NCBI GenBank assembly: GCA_024742355.1 | Contig: JANSYM010000010.1 | Location: 62,001 to 126,000, forward strand | DNA length: 64,000 nucleotides | DNA from: Hyphomonadaceae bacterium | GTDB lineage: Bacteria > Pseudomonadota > Alphaproteobacteria > Caulobacterales > Hyphomonadaceae | Direction of reading: 5' to 3' | Shown here: positions 42,930 to 51,951 of the stretch, in pieces | How positions within the stretch are numbered: position 1 is the stretch's first letter | Layout of the letters: every line of letters begins with the position of its first letter | Made by a program: the position numbers and the translations under genes | Notes under the pieces: generated by a model | What the model was told of the DNA's origin: nothing | Database searches by the model: none | What the model saw: the letters and a program-made list of their open reading frames with translations, nothing else

Positions 42930-44149
42930 GCCGGCCGCTCGACATTCAGGCGATCCGCGGTGAATTCCCGATCCTGTCGCGCCAGGTGAATGGCAAGCCG
43001 CTCATCTACTTCGACAATGCCGCCAGTGCGCAAAAGCCAAATGCGGTCCTCGATGCGATGTCCGATCAAGGGCGTACGGCATATGCCAATGTCCATCGTG
43101 GCATCCACACGCTGGCAAACGAAACAACCGAGGCCTATGAAGCCGCGCGCGAGAAAATCCGCGGTTTCATCAATGCGGGATCGACGAACGAGATTGTCTT
43201 CACCAAAGGCGGCACCGAGGCGATCAATCTGGTCGCTTATGGCCTGGCCGGAGAGATCGAACCGGGCGATGAAATCGTCCTGTCCGTGATGGAGCATCAC
43301 TCCAATATCGTCGCCTGGCATTTCCTGCGCGAGCGCCATGGTGCGGTGCTGAAATGGGTCGATGTCGACGAAACAGGCGCGCTGGACATGGCGGCGCTGG
43401 AAGCGGCTCTGACGCCGAAAACCAAACTGGTCGCGATCACGCACATGTCGAACGTGCTGGGCACTGTGACCGACGCCAGGGAAATCGTCCGCCTCGCGCA
43501 TGCAGCCGGCGCGGAAGTCCTGTTTGATGGCTGCCAGGCCGGGGTGCATCTGGACGTGGATGTCCAGGCGATCGAGTGCGATTATTACGTCCTGACGGCG
43601 CACAAGATCTATGGCCCGACCGGAATTGGCGCGCTGTATGGCAAGGCGGCGGCGTTGGCCCGCCTGCGGCCGTTCCAGGGCGGCGGCGAGATGATTGAGG
43701 TGGTTGAGAAAGACCGCGTCACGTACAATGAAGCGCCGCACAAGTTCGAGGCCGGCACGCCGCCGATCCTGCAAGCGATTGGCTTTGGGGCGGCACTCGA
43801 CTGGCTGGGCCAGTTCGACAAGGCAGATGTGCTCGCGCATGAACAGGCGCTCTACGAGCGCGCGTATGAGGCTGTGAGGGGAGTGAATGGTCTGACCGTT
43901 CACGGCACAGCTCCCGGCAAAGGCCCGGTCCTGTCGTTTTCGATCGACGGCGTTCATCCGCACGACGTGGCGCAGATCCTCGATCGCTACGGCGTTGCCG
44001 TCCGCGCCGGGCATCATTGCGCGCAGCCATTGATGACGCACCTCGGTGTGTCGGCGACGGCGCGAGCGAGTTTCGGGCTGTACAACACACTGGACGAGGT
44101 CGACGGCTTCATCGAAGCGCTACACAAAGCGCGCGGGATGCTTATATAG
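42926..44149 (+). CDS. sufS: Cysteine desulfurase SufS (class II)
   Basis: 407 residues. PLP enzyme supplying sulfur to the SUF scaffold. YFDNAASAQKP near the start, the PLP lysine in LTAHKIYGPTG, and the active-site Cys in RAGHHCAQPLM are diagnostic of group II enzymes. No sufE or sufU is in this locus, so a sulfur-transfer partner must be elsewhere. ATGA overlap with sufD. Confidence 0.95.
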   Translation: MSRPLDIQAIRGEFPILSRQVNGKPLIYFDNAASAQKPNAVLDAMSDQGRTAYANVHRGIHTLANETTEAYEAAREKIRGFINAGSTNEIVFTKGGTEAINLVAYGLAGEIEPGDEIVLSVMEHHSNIVAWHFLRERHGAVLKWVDVDETGALDMAALEAALTPKTKLVAITHMSNVLGTVTDAREIVRLAHAAGAEVLFDGCQAGVHLDVDVQAIECDYYVLTAHKIYGPTGIGALYGKAAALARLRPFQGGGEMIEVVEKDRVTYNEAPHKFEAGTPPILQAIGFGAALDWLGQFDKADVLAHEQALYERAYEAVRGVNGLTVHGTAPGKGPVLSFSIDGVHPHDVAQILDRYGVAVRAGHHCAQPLMTHLGVSATARASFGLYNTLDEVDGFIEALHKARGMLI

Positions 44150-44157
44150 GCTTGGAT

Positions 44158-44553
44158 ATGGCAGACGATATGACCCCTCGCGATGTAATTGATGTCTCTT
44201 CGGCGCCCGCTGAAGAAGAGACGGGATCGGCGATTCCGCAGGCGGAGCTGAATCGCATCACAGATGATCTGATCGCGGCGTTCAAATCCGTCTATGACCC
44301 TGAAATCCCTGTCGATATTTACGAGCTGGGCCTGATTTACAAAGTCGACATCGATGATGATCGCAAGGTTGATATCGACATGACCCTCACCGCACCGGGC
44401 TGCCCGGTGGCAGGGGATATGCCCGGTTGGATCGAAAACGCCGCGCGTACCGTCGAGGGCGTCGCGGATGTTGAAGTCCGCCTGACCTTTGATCCCCCCT
44501 GGGATCCGTCACGCATGTCCGATGAAGCGCGCCTCGCGCTGAACATGCTTTAA
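44158..44553 (+). CDS. sufT: SUF system protein SufT (MIP18/PaaD-like, DUF59)
   Basis: 131 residues. The DUF59 core reads AFKSVYDPEIPVDIYELGLIY and the Cys-containing MTLTAPGCPVAGDMPGW, as in SufT proteins that help mature Fe-S proteins. The ATG at 44158 sits 8 bases after sufS, with AGG just upstream; a longer in-frame form inside sufS is not credible. It ends 35 bases before sufA. Confidence 0.93.
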   Translation: MADDMTPRDVIDVSSAPAEEETGSAIPQAELNRITDDLIAAFKSVYDPEIPVDIYELGLIYKVDIDDDRKVDIDMTLTAPGCPVAGDMPGWIENAARTVEGVADVEVRLTFDPPWDPSRMSDEARLALNML

Positions 44554-44588
44554 TTGAACCGCAAGCGTTTCGACCCTATCTTCAAGCC

Positions 44589-44948
44589 ATGGCCAGACGA
44601 CCACGACCCAAACTAGTCACGCTCACCGACGCCGCTGCCGCGCGCGTCGCTGAAATCATGTCTGAAAAAGGCGCTGGTTTCCTGCGCGTTGGCGTCACCA
44701 ATGGCGGCTGCGCGGGCATGGAATACATCATGGACTATGTCGAAACGCCGGAACCCCTGGACGAAATCGTCGAGGACAAAGGCGTGAAGATCGTCGTCGA
44801 TGCGAAAGCCGTCCTGTTCCTGCTCGGCTCAGTCGTCGATTATGAAACGACGCTTCTGCATGAGAAGTTCACCTTCACCAATCCGAATCAGACAGATGCC
44901 TGCGGGTGCGGAGAAAGCGTTACGATCATCCCAGCTGCGGCGGAATAA
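44589..44948 (+). CDS. sufA: A-type Fe-S carrier SufA (HesB/IscA family)
   Basis: 119 residues. The three conserved cluster-binding Cys are in TNGGCAGMEY and ACGCGES, exactly as in IscA, SufA and ErpA proteins. It carries clusters from the scaffold to client proteins. It is the last gene of the suf operon; a hairpin terminator follows within 10 bases. Confidence 0.93.
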   Translation: MARRPRPKLVTLTDAAAARVAEIMSEKGAGFLRVGVTNGGCAGMEYIMDYVETPEPLDEIVEDKGVKIVVDAKAVLFLLGSVVDYETTLLHEKFTFTNPNQTDACGCGESVTIIPAAAE

Positions 44949-44953
44949 AAAAA

Positions 44954-44979
44954 CGCTCGACTTGCGAAGAAGCCGAGCG
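44954..44979 (+). terminator. Terminator after sufA
   Basis: Stem CGCTCG / CGAGCG, continued by CTT / AAG after one mismatch, with loop GCGAAG, followed by CCTTTC. An A-run precedes it, so it could also serve the convergent gene at 45003. Confidence 0.7.
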
Positions 44980-45002
44980 CCTTTCGGGGGGAAGGTGAGC
45001 GA

Positions 45003-45500
45003 TTAGCTCGTAGCGTCGCAACTCGAGGCGAACGTCGTGAACTGATCGTCTACGCCCGGAAGTTCGAAGCTTCTTTCGCCAACTTTGAAGATATCCATCG
45101 AGACGGGGCTTCCGGTAACCGCTGCATTGTAAATGCGCTTGCCTTGCCAGCTCTTGGTGGACACGAGCTTGCCCTGACGGCGGATGTAGTGCCAATCGCC
45201 GGCCCGTGGATCAGTCGTCTCCGTTTCGAGTGAAACGCGACGAGATTTGGCTCTCGCACCGGGCGCATTCAACGCTTCTTCGAGCGACTCACCATTGAGC
45301 AGGACGACCGCACGGATGCCAACCTGATCGGAACAGGACAGGGCAACGCTTGGGCCGGCATCGGTTGCCGCGTAGATCAATGAGCTTCCATTGCTCTCGC
45401 TGAGGGTCCAGCCGCCTGCCGCGTCGGCAGCATGTGCGCCGAGTGCGGCAGATGCGCCGAGAAAAGTGAGAGCGACGCAGTTTCGAGTGAGATGTTTCAT
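45003..45500 (-). CDS. Secreted hypothetical protein
   Basis: 165 residues. The signal peptide KHLTRNCVALTFLGASAALGAHA predicts export. The mature part has two Cys (ALSCSDQ and SSCDATS) that could form a disulfide, and GDWHYIRRQGKLVSTKSWQG. It faintly recalls IalB-type proteins, but I cannot assign a family. A strong AGGAGG precedes the ATG at 45500; the frame continues upstream but that extension is not needed. A perfect 17-bp inverted repeat lies 19 bases upstream. Divergent from nnrU. Confidence 0.82.
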   Translation of the reverse strand: MKHLTRNCVALTFLGASAALGAHAADAAGGWTLSESNGSSLIYAATDAGPSVALSCSDQVGIRAVVLLNGESLEEALNAPGARAKSRRVSLETETTDPRAGDWHYIRRQGKLVSTKSWQGKRIYNAAVTGSPVSMDIFKVGERSFELPGVDDQFTTFASSCDATS

Positions 45501-45519
45501 ATCGTTCCTCCTAAATAAC

Positions 45520-45546
45520 TTATTGATATTCAATAATCGCTTATCG
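45520..45546. promoter_or_regulatory. Shared inverted repeat (perfect copy) plus half-site before the secreted protein
   Basis: TTATTGA-TAT-TCAATAA at 45520-45536 is a perfect 7-3-7 palindrome 19 bases upstream of the ATG at 45500. A TTATCG half-site starts at 45541, 21 bases from the first, on the same helix face. Read on the minus strand it gives TTTTTCGATAA, identical to a stretch in the UrcA promoter. Confidence 0.65.
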
Positions 45547-45660
45547 AAAAAAGGCAAGGTTACATTTGTGAAATTTGCGCAACAGGTAGCCGTCCCCACG
45601 CGGAAACCTTTGTCAAAATTAGAAAAATAAGTTTTGTATGGACGCTCAGGAGGGCGCGCC

Positions 45661-46239
45661 ATGACACTGTTCTTGCTCGGATTAGCGATATTTTTCGGTT
45701 TGCATATCTATTCCGCGACTCGCTCGCGGCATGCGGAGTACGATCTCAAAAAAAGATTGGGATATGGCGTCTTCATGAGCAGCTATAGCGTGATTTCGTT
45801 GATCGGATTCGGGCTTATCATTTACGGATTTGGCGCCGCGCGCGAGGTCGGAGTGTTGTACAATCCACCCGTCTGGACGCGGCATATAAACCTGCTTCTC
45901 ATGGTTCCGGCCTTGATCCTTCTGATCGCGTCGCAATTGCCCGCCGGCTGGATCAAGAAGGTGACCAAGCACCCGATGCTGCTTGCGGTGAAGGTGTGGG
46001 CACTCGGGCACCTTCTGGCCAATGGCGAGATCAATTCCGTCATTCTGTTCGGCAGTTTCCTGGCTTACGCGGTGTTCGACCGGATCATGGTCAAGCGACG
46101 CGGCGATAATGGCCCAGGGCCGGACGTGGCGCTGGACTCGAAAATGGATCTGATCTCACTGGTCGTCGGTCTCGCCGCCTGGGCAGCGATTGCCTATTGG
46201 CTGCACCCGATCTTGTTCGGCGTTCCGGCCATATCGTGA
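45661..46239 (+). CDS. NnrU family membrane protein
   Basis: 192 residues with about five hydrophobic segments. The NnrU pattern is clear: LGLAIFFGLHIYSATRSRH at the start, PALILLIASQLPAGWIKKVTKHPML, then VWALGHLLANGEINSVILFGSFLAYA. NnrU relates to denitrification-linked proteins and to 15-cis-zeta-carotene isomerase; the role here is unknown. AGGAGG precedes ATG 45661. Confidence 0.9.
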   Translation: MTLFLLGLAIFFGLHIYSATRSRHAEYDLKKRLGYGVFMSSYSVISLIGFGLIIYGFGAAREVGVLYNPPVWTRHINLLLMVPALILLIASQLPAGWIKKVTKHPMLLAVKVWALGHLLANGEINSVILFGSFLAYAVFDRIMVKRRGDNGPGPDVALDSKMDLISLVVGLAAWAAIAYWLHPILFGVPAIS

Positions 46240-46320
46240 CCCAGCACTTGCCGCATCAATGACCTTGTCGAGGCTTGAGGGTCTGATAAAGCCTGCGGAT
46301 CAGTAGATTATTGAGAGATC

Positions 46321-47151
46321 ATGTCCGCCCAGACTCAAATTCGACGAAAGACGGTGAGAGACATCGCCAAAGCCAAAGGTGGTGAGCCGCTGGTATGTCT
46401 GACAGCGTATGACGCCACGGTCGCTGAACTGCTCGACCCGCATTGTGACATTCTCCTGGTCGGGGACAGCGTCGGCATGGTCGTCCATGGTTTGCCGTCG
46501 ACGGTCGGCGTGACCCTGGAGATGATGATCTTGCACGGCCAGGCCGTGATGCGCGGGTCCTCGCAAGCCTTCGTGGTGGTCGATATGCCGTTCGGATCGT
46601 ACGAAACCAATTCGGATCAGGCGTTTCTGAACGCCGCCCGCATTCTGCAGGAAACCGGGTGTCAGGCGGTCAAGATTGAGAGCGGTGCCTACGCCGCCAC
46701 CCAGATCCAGCACATGGTCGAACGCGGCATTCCCGTCATGGGGCATGTCGGATTGCGTCCGCAAGCGACCAATGTCGATGGCGGGTTTCGGGCCAAGGGG
46801 CGCACCGATGCGGAATGGAATCGAGCCATTGAGGAAGCTGTGGCCGCAGATGAAGCTGGCGCCTTTGCGATTGTCGTTGAGGGCGTTGCCCCGGACCTGG
46901 CCGACAAGATCACCGCGACGGTCAGCTGTCCAACCATCGGGATTGGCGCCTCCGCCAATTGCGACGGTCAGATCCTGGTGACCAATGATATGCTCGGCAT
47001 GACCGACTGGGTGCCGAAATTCGTCAAGAAGAATGCCGACCTCAAGAGCGCGATCGAAAACGCCGCCATGGTTTATGCCGACGAAGTGAAATCCCGGGCG
47101 TTTCCGGGGGAGGCTCAGACTTACAAACTGCGCAAAACTGCGAAGAGCTAA
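46321..47151 (+). CDS. panB: 3-methyl-2-oxobutanoate hydroxymethyltransferase
   Basis: 276 residues. It makes ketopantoate from 2-oxoisovalerate and methylene-tetrahydrofolate, the first step of pantothenate and CoA synthesis. Typical motifs are LVCLTAYDATVAELLD, LLVGDSVGMVVHG, KIESGAYAAT, GHVGLRPQ and the Glu/Gly segment VVEGVAPDLA. No panC or panD is adjacent. It is probably transcribed alone, with the TPR gene following after 79 bases. Confidence 0.96.
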   Translation: MSAQTQIRRKTVRDIAKAKGGEPLVCLTAYDATVAELLDPHCDILLVGDSVGMVVHGLPSTVGVTLEMMILHGQAVMRGSSQAFVVVDMPFGSYETNSDQAFLNAARILQETGCQAVKIESGAYAATQIQHMVERGIPVMGHVGLRPQATNVDGGFRAKGRTDAEWNRAIEEAVAADEAGAFAIVVEGVAPDLADKITATVSCPTIGIGASANCDGQILVTNDMLGMTDWVPKFVKKNADLKSAIENAAMVYADEVKSRAFPGEAQTYKLRKTAKS

Positions 47152-47230
47152 CCTTGTCCGTTGCGACTGCGACCGGGCGCCGCTAGGGTGCGCGTGATCG
47201 ACCCGAAAGACCCGTCTGGAGACTGTTTAT

Positions 47231-48010
47231 TTGGCTGATATTTTTGAAGAAGTCGAAGAAGGCTTACGTCAGGATCGCCTGACAGTTCTTTGGAAGCGCT
47301 ACGGTATTTTGGCGTATCTCGGCGCAGCGCTCCTGATTGGCGGCGTGGCCTTGAACGAGTATCTGAAAGTGCGAACCGCCGAGACCATCGAGCAGAACGC
47401 CTCGAGACTCGAAGCTGCGCTGACCGAGGTTGACGCACGCAATTATGATAATGCCGCAGGGCAACTGACCGGACTGGTCGAGGATCAAATCGCGCCGTCG
47501 ACGGTTGCGGCGCATTATCTGGCAGGCGTTCGTCTGGACGGGAATGGTGATGCGGCGACGGCGGCGCAGGTGCTGGAAGGGGTCGTCGGAGAAGCCGAGG
47601 ATCCGTCGCAAAAGCTGGCGCTGATCAAGGCGGCCTACCTCAAAGCCGACACAATCACGCGACAAGACCTGACCCAGATGTTGAGTCCACTGGCAAACGA
47701 TGATGGCCCATTCGGCGCGCTAGCCTCGGAGTTGATTGCAGCAAAGGCGCTGCAGGAAGGCGATGTGGAATTTGCCCGCCGCGAGTTCAACTTCCTGCGC
47801 CTGGCGCAAAACGTACCGCCGGGTGTGATGCGGCGCGCCGAGCAAGCTCTTGAGACCTTGCCGCCGGTCAGCGTGGATGTTGCGGCGCCGACGGAAGACG
47901 AGATTGACGCGGATGCGGGCGTACTCCCAACCGATAGCGAAGCGGCGGACCCGGCGGAGATGCCGGAAGATGCTGCGACCACTGATGATACAGAGGAGAC
48001 GCCCGAATGA
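47231..48010 (+). CDS. YfgM-like membrane-anchored TPR protein
   Basis: 259 residues. A short cytoplasmic N-terminus, one membrane helix (ILAYLGAALLIGGVAL), then TPR-like helices in the periplasm, and an acidic tail of Asp, Glu and Ala (about residues 215-259). E. coli YfgM, which works with PpiD and the Sec translocon, has this layout, and there too the gene precedes bamB and der. It starts with TTG; GGAG lies 10 bases upstream. It overlaps bamB by 4 bases. Confidence 0.85.
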   Translation: MADIFEEVEEGLRQDRLTVLWKRYGILAYLGAALLIGGVALNEYLKVRTAETIEQNASRLEAALTEVDARNYDNAAGQLTGLVEDQIAPSTVAAHYLAGVRLDGNGDAATAAQVLEGVVGEAEDPSQKLALIKAAYLKADTITRQDLTQMLSPLANDDGPFGALASELIAAKALQEGDVEFARREFNFLRLAQNVPPGVMRRAEQALETLPPVSVDVAAPTEDEIDADAGVLPTDSEAADPAEMPEDAATTDDTEETPE

Positions 48011-49356
48011 GCGCTCAAACCATACTCAAGATCGGTCTGATCTCCGTTTCCTGCATCGGTCTGACATCATGCTCCCTGCTCAATCGCGGCGCAGCCGAGC
48101 GCGAGGCAGAAGAGGCGCTCGAAAAGGAAGGCCGGATCACCATGGTATTGGGGGATGAGACCCTGGTGCCCGATCCCGCCCTTGTCAGCGAAATTGTCAC
48201 TTTGCCGGCCCCGCGCGAACTGTCCGAAGGATGGCCCCAAGCAGGCAGCCGTGCCAGCAAGGCCATTGGCCATATTGACGTGGCATCCGAGCTGGATGTT
48301 GCCTGGCGCGCCAGTGTCGGCAATGGATCGGACCGAAAATCGGCTCTGACCACGCCGCCTGTTGCCTCCGCCGATACTATTTACACCATCGACTCTCGCC
48401 AGACGATTATCGCCACCAACGCCGATAATGGTCGCCGCAAGTGGAGTGAAAAGCTGGAATCGGGCAATCGCCGCGATGGAACCGGAATTGGATCGGGCCT
48501 GGGTTTGGACGGCAATACGCTGGTGATTGCCAGCGCTTATGGCTTTGTTGCTGCACTGGACGCAACTTCAGGGGCTGAACTCTGGCGGACATCGACTGAA
48601 GCGCCGATGACCGGCTCACCGACCATCAAGGACGGACGCGTATTTGTGTCCTCAAACAATAACGAGGTTCTGGCGCTTGACCTGAACACAGGCGCGGTTC
48701 TGTGGAGTGATCAGGCGATTGCCGAGACAGCCCGTGTGCTCGGTTCACCCAGCCCGGCAGCTGTCGAGGATATTGTCGTGGCGCCATATTCGTCGGGTGA
48801 GGTGATTGCCTACCTCGCGAGCAATGGCCGTCGGCTCTGGAGTGAAGCCCTCGCCAGCACTGGCCAGTTCACACCGATTTCGTCGATCAATGATATTGGC
48901 GCACGGCCCATTCTGGGCGGAGGGCTCGTATTTGCGGCGAGCCAGTCGGGTGTCCTCGCGGCGATTGACGGGCGTACAGGCAATCGTGTCTGGCAGCAGC
49001 CGATTGGCACCACGCAAGCCCCGGCGCTTGCCGGCGAATACCTGTTCGTCGTTGGCGTCGATGCTGAGCTGGCCTGTATCAAGGCCGGCACCGGTCAGGT
49101 TGTCTGGGTGCAGGAACTGGAAAAATTCAAAAAACCGGCAAAGCAACAGGGGCGCATTACCTATGCGGGACCGGTAATCGCCAATGGCCGGATCCTGGTT
49201 GCGTCCTCGAAAGGCGAGCTGATTGCGTTTGATCCACAGACCGGTGATGAGACAGACCGCTTGAAACTTGGCGATCCTGTCTATATCGAGCCGATTGCTG
49301 TTCAGGACAAATTGCTGATCCTGACCGATGATGCGCGCCTGATCGCAATCCGTTAG
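48007..49356 (+). CDS. bamB: Outer-membrane assembly lipoprotein BamB
   Basis: 449 residues. The signal ends in the lipobox GLTSC, so it is an outer-membrane lipoprotein. The body is a PQQ-like eight-blade beta-propeller with repeats such as VYAVDAATG-type segments: ALDATSGAELWRT, ALDLNTGAVLWSD, AIDGRTGNRVWQQ, CIKAGTGQVVWVQ. BamB assists the BAM complex in folding outer-membrane proteins. ATGA overlap with the TPR gene; der follows. Confidence 0.94.
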   Translation: MSAQTILKIGLISVSCIGLTSCSLLNRGAAEREAEEALEKEGRITMVLGDETLVPDPALVSEIVTLPAPRELSEGWPQAGSRASKAIGHIDVASELDVAWRASVGNGSDRKSALTTPPVASADTIYTIDSRQTIIATNADNGRRKWSEKLESGNRRDGTGIGSGLGLDGNTLVIASAYGFVAALDATSGAELWRTSTEAPMTGSPTIKDGRVFVSSNNNEVLALDLNTGAVLWSDQAIAETARVLGSPSPAAVEDIVVAPYSSGEVIAYLASNGRRLWSEALASTGQFTPISSINDIGARPILGGGLVFAASQSGVLAAIDGRTGNRVWQQPIGTTQAPALAGEYLFVVGVDAELACIKAGTGQVVWVQELEKFKKPAKQQGRITYAGPVIANGRILVASSKGELIAFDPQTGDETDRLKLGDPVYIEPIAVQDKLLILTDDARLIAIR

Positions 49357-49395
49357 GTTTTCGACGGCGCAGAACCACAGAAACCGGGGCGCGCC

Positions 49396-50919
49396 ATGCC
49401 GCTTAAAATTGCTATTGTGGGACGACCGAATGTCGGGAAGTCCACGCTGTTCAATCGCCTTGCCGGCAAGCAGCTGGCCCTGGTCGATGACCAGCCGGGT
49501 GTGACGCGCGACCGGAAAGAGGCGGAAGGCCGGCTTGCCGACTTGCCGCTGATCCTGATCGACACGGCAGGGTTCGAAGACGTCACCGACGAGTCGCTGG
49601 AAGCGCGCATGCGCCATCAGACCGAGATTGCCATCCGCGAAGCTGAGCTTGCCCTGTTCCTGATTGATGCGCGCGTCGGCGTCACCGCGATGGACGAGCG
49701 GTTTGCGCAAATCCTCCGCCGCGCCGACATGCCCATCGTCCTGGCGGCGAACAAGGCGGAAGGCCATGCCGGCGACGAAGGGCTTCTCGAAGCCTGGAAT
49801 CTCGGGCTTGGCGAACCTGTCGGCCTCTCCGGCGCACACGGCGAAGGTCTGTCTGACCTGTACGGTGGGATACGCGAAGCGCTTGGCGAAGAGGCCTTCC
49901 TCGAAGCCTTGAAAGAAGCCGAAGTCGAAGAACAGGATACGTTCAATCACGGCATTCTTGACCAGCTTGAAGGCCTCGACATGGACGATCCGTTCCTGAA
50001 CGAGGCGAAACTCGAGGCCGCGTTTGAAAAAGTCGGCATTGATGATGATGCCGAAGGCGATGTCATCGCCGAAGCGAAGGCGGCGACAAAGGAACGCCCG
50101 ATCCGGCTTGCCATTGTTGGGCGCCCGAATGCTGGTAAGTCGACGCTGATCAATCAGTTGGTCGGAGAAGAGCGCATGCTGACCGGTCCGGAGGCGGGTA
50201 TCACCCGGGATTCGGTCACTTTGCGCTGGACCTGGGAAGGGCGCGAAGTTCGGCTGGTCGATACGGCGGGCCTGCGTCGCAAATCCAAAGTCCAGGAGCG
50301 CCTCGAGAAAATGTCGACAGGCGAGACAGTGCGCTCGCTTAAATATGCCGACGTGGTTGCCCTGGTGATGGAGCCGGAAGACTCGTTCGAGAAGCAGGAT
50401 TTGCAAATCGCGGATTTGGCGCTGCGTGAAGGCCGTGCGGTGGTGTTCGTGATTTCCAAATGGGACACAATCAAGAACCATGGCATGGCGATGAAGGAGC
50501 TCGAGCGGCGCCTGAAAGAACATCTGCCGCAAGCCAGAGGCGCCGCCCTGGTCACACTCTCCGGTCTGACGGGAAAGCGCGTCGAGCGCCTGATGCCTGC
50601 TGTCGCCAAGGCTTATGATGACTGGTGCGCCCGGGTCAAAACCGGCGATCTCAATCGTTGGCTGCGCTATATGATCGAGCGCAATCCACCGCCAAGTGTT
50701 CAGGGCAAGCGCATCAAGCCGCGCTATATGGCGCAGATCAAAGCCCGCCCACCAACCTTCGTCCTGATCGCCTCACGCGGCGACCAGATGCCGGAACAAT
50801 ACAAGCGTTATCTGGTCAATGGATTGCGCGAGGCCTTTCAGCTTCCAGGCGTGCCGATCCGACTGCATGTGAAGCAGGGGGCAAACCCCTATGCGGACAA
50901 GGCCCGGCGCAAGCACTAG
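49396..50919 (+). CDS. der: Ribosome biogenesis GTPase Der (EngA)
   Basis: 507 residues. Two tandem GTPase domains with P-loops GRPNVGKST (about residue 8) and GRPNAGKST (about residue 242), switch segments DTAGFEDV and DTAGLRRKSK, and a C-terminal KH-like domain (about residues 415-507). An acidic linker near residues 175-225 joins the two. Der matures the 50S subunit. Its TAG shares 4 bases with the TAG of the convergent ppk2. Confidence 0.97.
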   Translation: MPLKIAIVGRPNVGKSTLFNRLAGKQLALVDDQPGVTRDRKEAEGRLADLPLILIDTAGFEDVTDESLEARMRHQTEIAIREAELALFLIDARVGVTAMDERFAQILRRADMPIVLAANKAEGHAGDEGLLEAWNLGLGEPVGLSGAHGEGLSDLYGGIREALGEEAFLEALKEAEVEEQDTFNHGILDQLEGLDMDDPFLNEAKLEAAFEKVGIDDDAEGDVIAEAKAATKERPIRLAIVGRPNAGKSTLINQLVGEERMLTGPEAGITRDSVTLRWTWEGREVRLVDTAGLRRKSKVQERLEKMSTGETVRSLKYADVVALVMEPEDSFEKQDLQIADLALREGRAVVFVISKWDTIKNHGMAMKELERRLKEHLPQARGAALVTLSGLTGKRVERLMPAVAKAYDDWCARVKTGDLNRWLRYMIERNPPPSVQGKRIKPRYMAQIKARPPTFVLIASRGDQMPEQYKRYLVNGLREAFQLPGVPIRLHVKQGANPYADKARRKH

Positions 50920-51848
50920 TCTTTCTCAGGATGCAGTGACTTTCCCAGAATGTGATTGCTGTTGCCGATCACATGATGGCTCAGTCCGACAATCAACGGG
51001 TCCGGCGGGCGCACGACGTGCGTGTCCTTTCCTGGATAATCCAGCGATGACAGGAAGTGCTGCATACAATTGATGCGGGCGCGCTTCTTGTCTGAGGATT
51101 TGACGATCGTCCACGGCGCGTCGGCTGTGTCGGTATAGAAGAACATCGCTTCCTTGGCTTCGGTATAGTCTTCCCAGCGATCGAGTGAGGCACGATCAAT
51201 CGGCGACAGCTTCCACTGCTTGAGCGGATCGACCTTGCGCGACTCGAACCGTTTGAACTGCTCGTCCTGGGTGACCGAGAACCAGTATTTGAACAGCTTG
51301 ATGCCCGAGCGGGTCAACATACGCTCAAGATCAGGCACCTGGCGCATGAATTCGAGATACTCATTCGCGTCGCAAAAGCCCATGACCCGCTCGACCCCGG
51401 CGCGATTGTACCAGGAGCGGTCGAACAGGACGATTTCGCCGGCGGTGGGAAGATGGCGAATATAGCGCTGGAAATACCATTGGCCGCGTTCGGTCTCTGT
51501 TGGTTTTTCCAAAGCGACAACGCGGGCGCCGCGCGGGTTGAGATGTTCGGTGAACCGTTTGATGGTCCCGCCCTTGCCAGCCGCATCGCGGCCTTCGAAC
51601 AGGAGTACAATCTTCTGGCCGGTCTCTTTGACCCAATGCTGGACCTTCAATAGCTCCACCTGCAGCTCAGCCTTATGGCGCTCATAGGTCTTGCGCTGCA
51701 TCTTGGATTTGTAAGGATACTCGCCATTCTCGAACAGTTCTCGAATGCGCTCAGGGTCATGGCGCTGTTGTCCAATTGTCGGTTTTGGGACCGGCTCAAT
51801 CGCGTTCTCGGTGCCCGCGGCTCCGTTTGTCTTTTTGCTATCGGTCAT
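50916..51848 (-). CDS. ppk2: Polyphosphate kinase 2
   Basis: 310 residues. PPK2 uses polyphosphate to phosphorylate nucleotides, or the reverse. Walker A is LLFEGRDAAGKGGTIKRF, Walker B lies in VLFDRSWYNRAG, and the lid region contains RESRK-like ESRKVDPLKQWKLSP. The N-terminal 40 residues are low-complexity. The class (ADP, GDP or AMP preference) cannot be fixed from motifs alone. It is convergent with der. Confidence 0.94.
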   Translation of the reverse strand: MTDSKKTNGAAGTENAIEPVPKPTIGQQRHDPERIRELFENGEYPYKSKMQRKTYERHKAELQVELLKVQHWVKETGQKIVLLFEGRDAAGKGGTIKRFTEHLNPRGARVVALEKPTETERGQWYFQRYIRHLPTAGEIVLFDRSWYNRAGVERVMGFCDANEYLEFMRQVPDLERMLTRSGIKLFKYWFSVTQDEQFKRFESRKVDPLKQWKLSPIDRASLDRWEDYTEAKEAMFFYTDTADAPWTIVKSSDKKRARINCMQHFLSSLDYPGKDTHVVRPPDPLIVGLSHHVIGNSNHILGKSLHPEKD

Positions 51849-51951
51849 GCGGAATCCCCCATCTCAAACTCGGTCCAAACGACAGAGTCTAGGCCTGCGC
51901 ACGCGGGGATGTATATGTGAAAATACCTAGGCTCTGATGCGCACAGGGGCC

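Noticed and set aside
48745-50532. A 595-codon minus-strand frame across bamB and der
   Set aside because: It spans two well-supported genes on the other strand; shadow coding caused by codon bias.
51880-51945. Inverted GAGTCTAGG / CCTAGGCTC before ppk2 as an operator
   Set aside because: The arms are about 30 bases apart, imperfect and found only once, so chance is not excluded.
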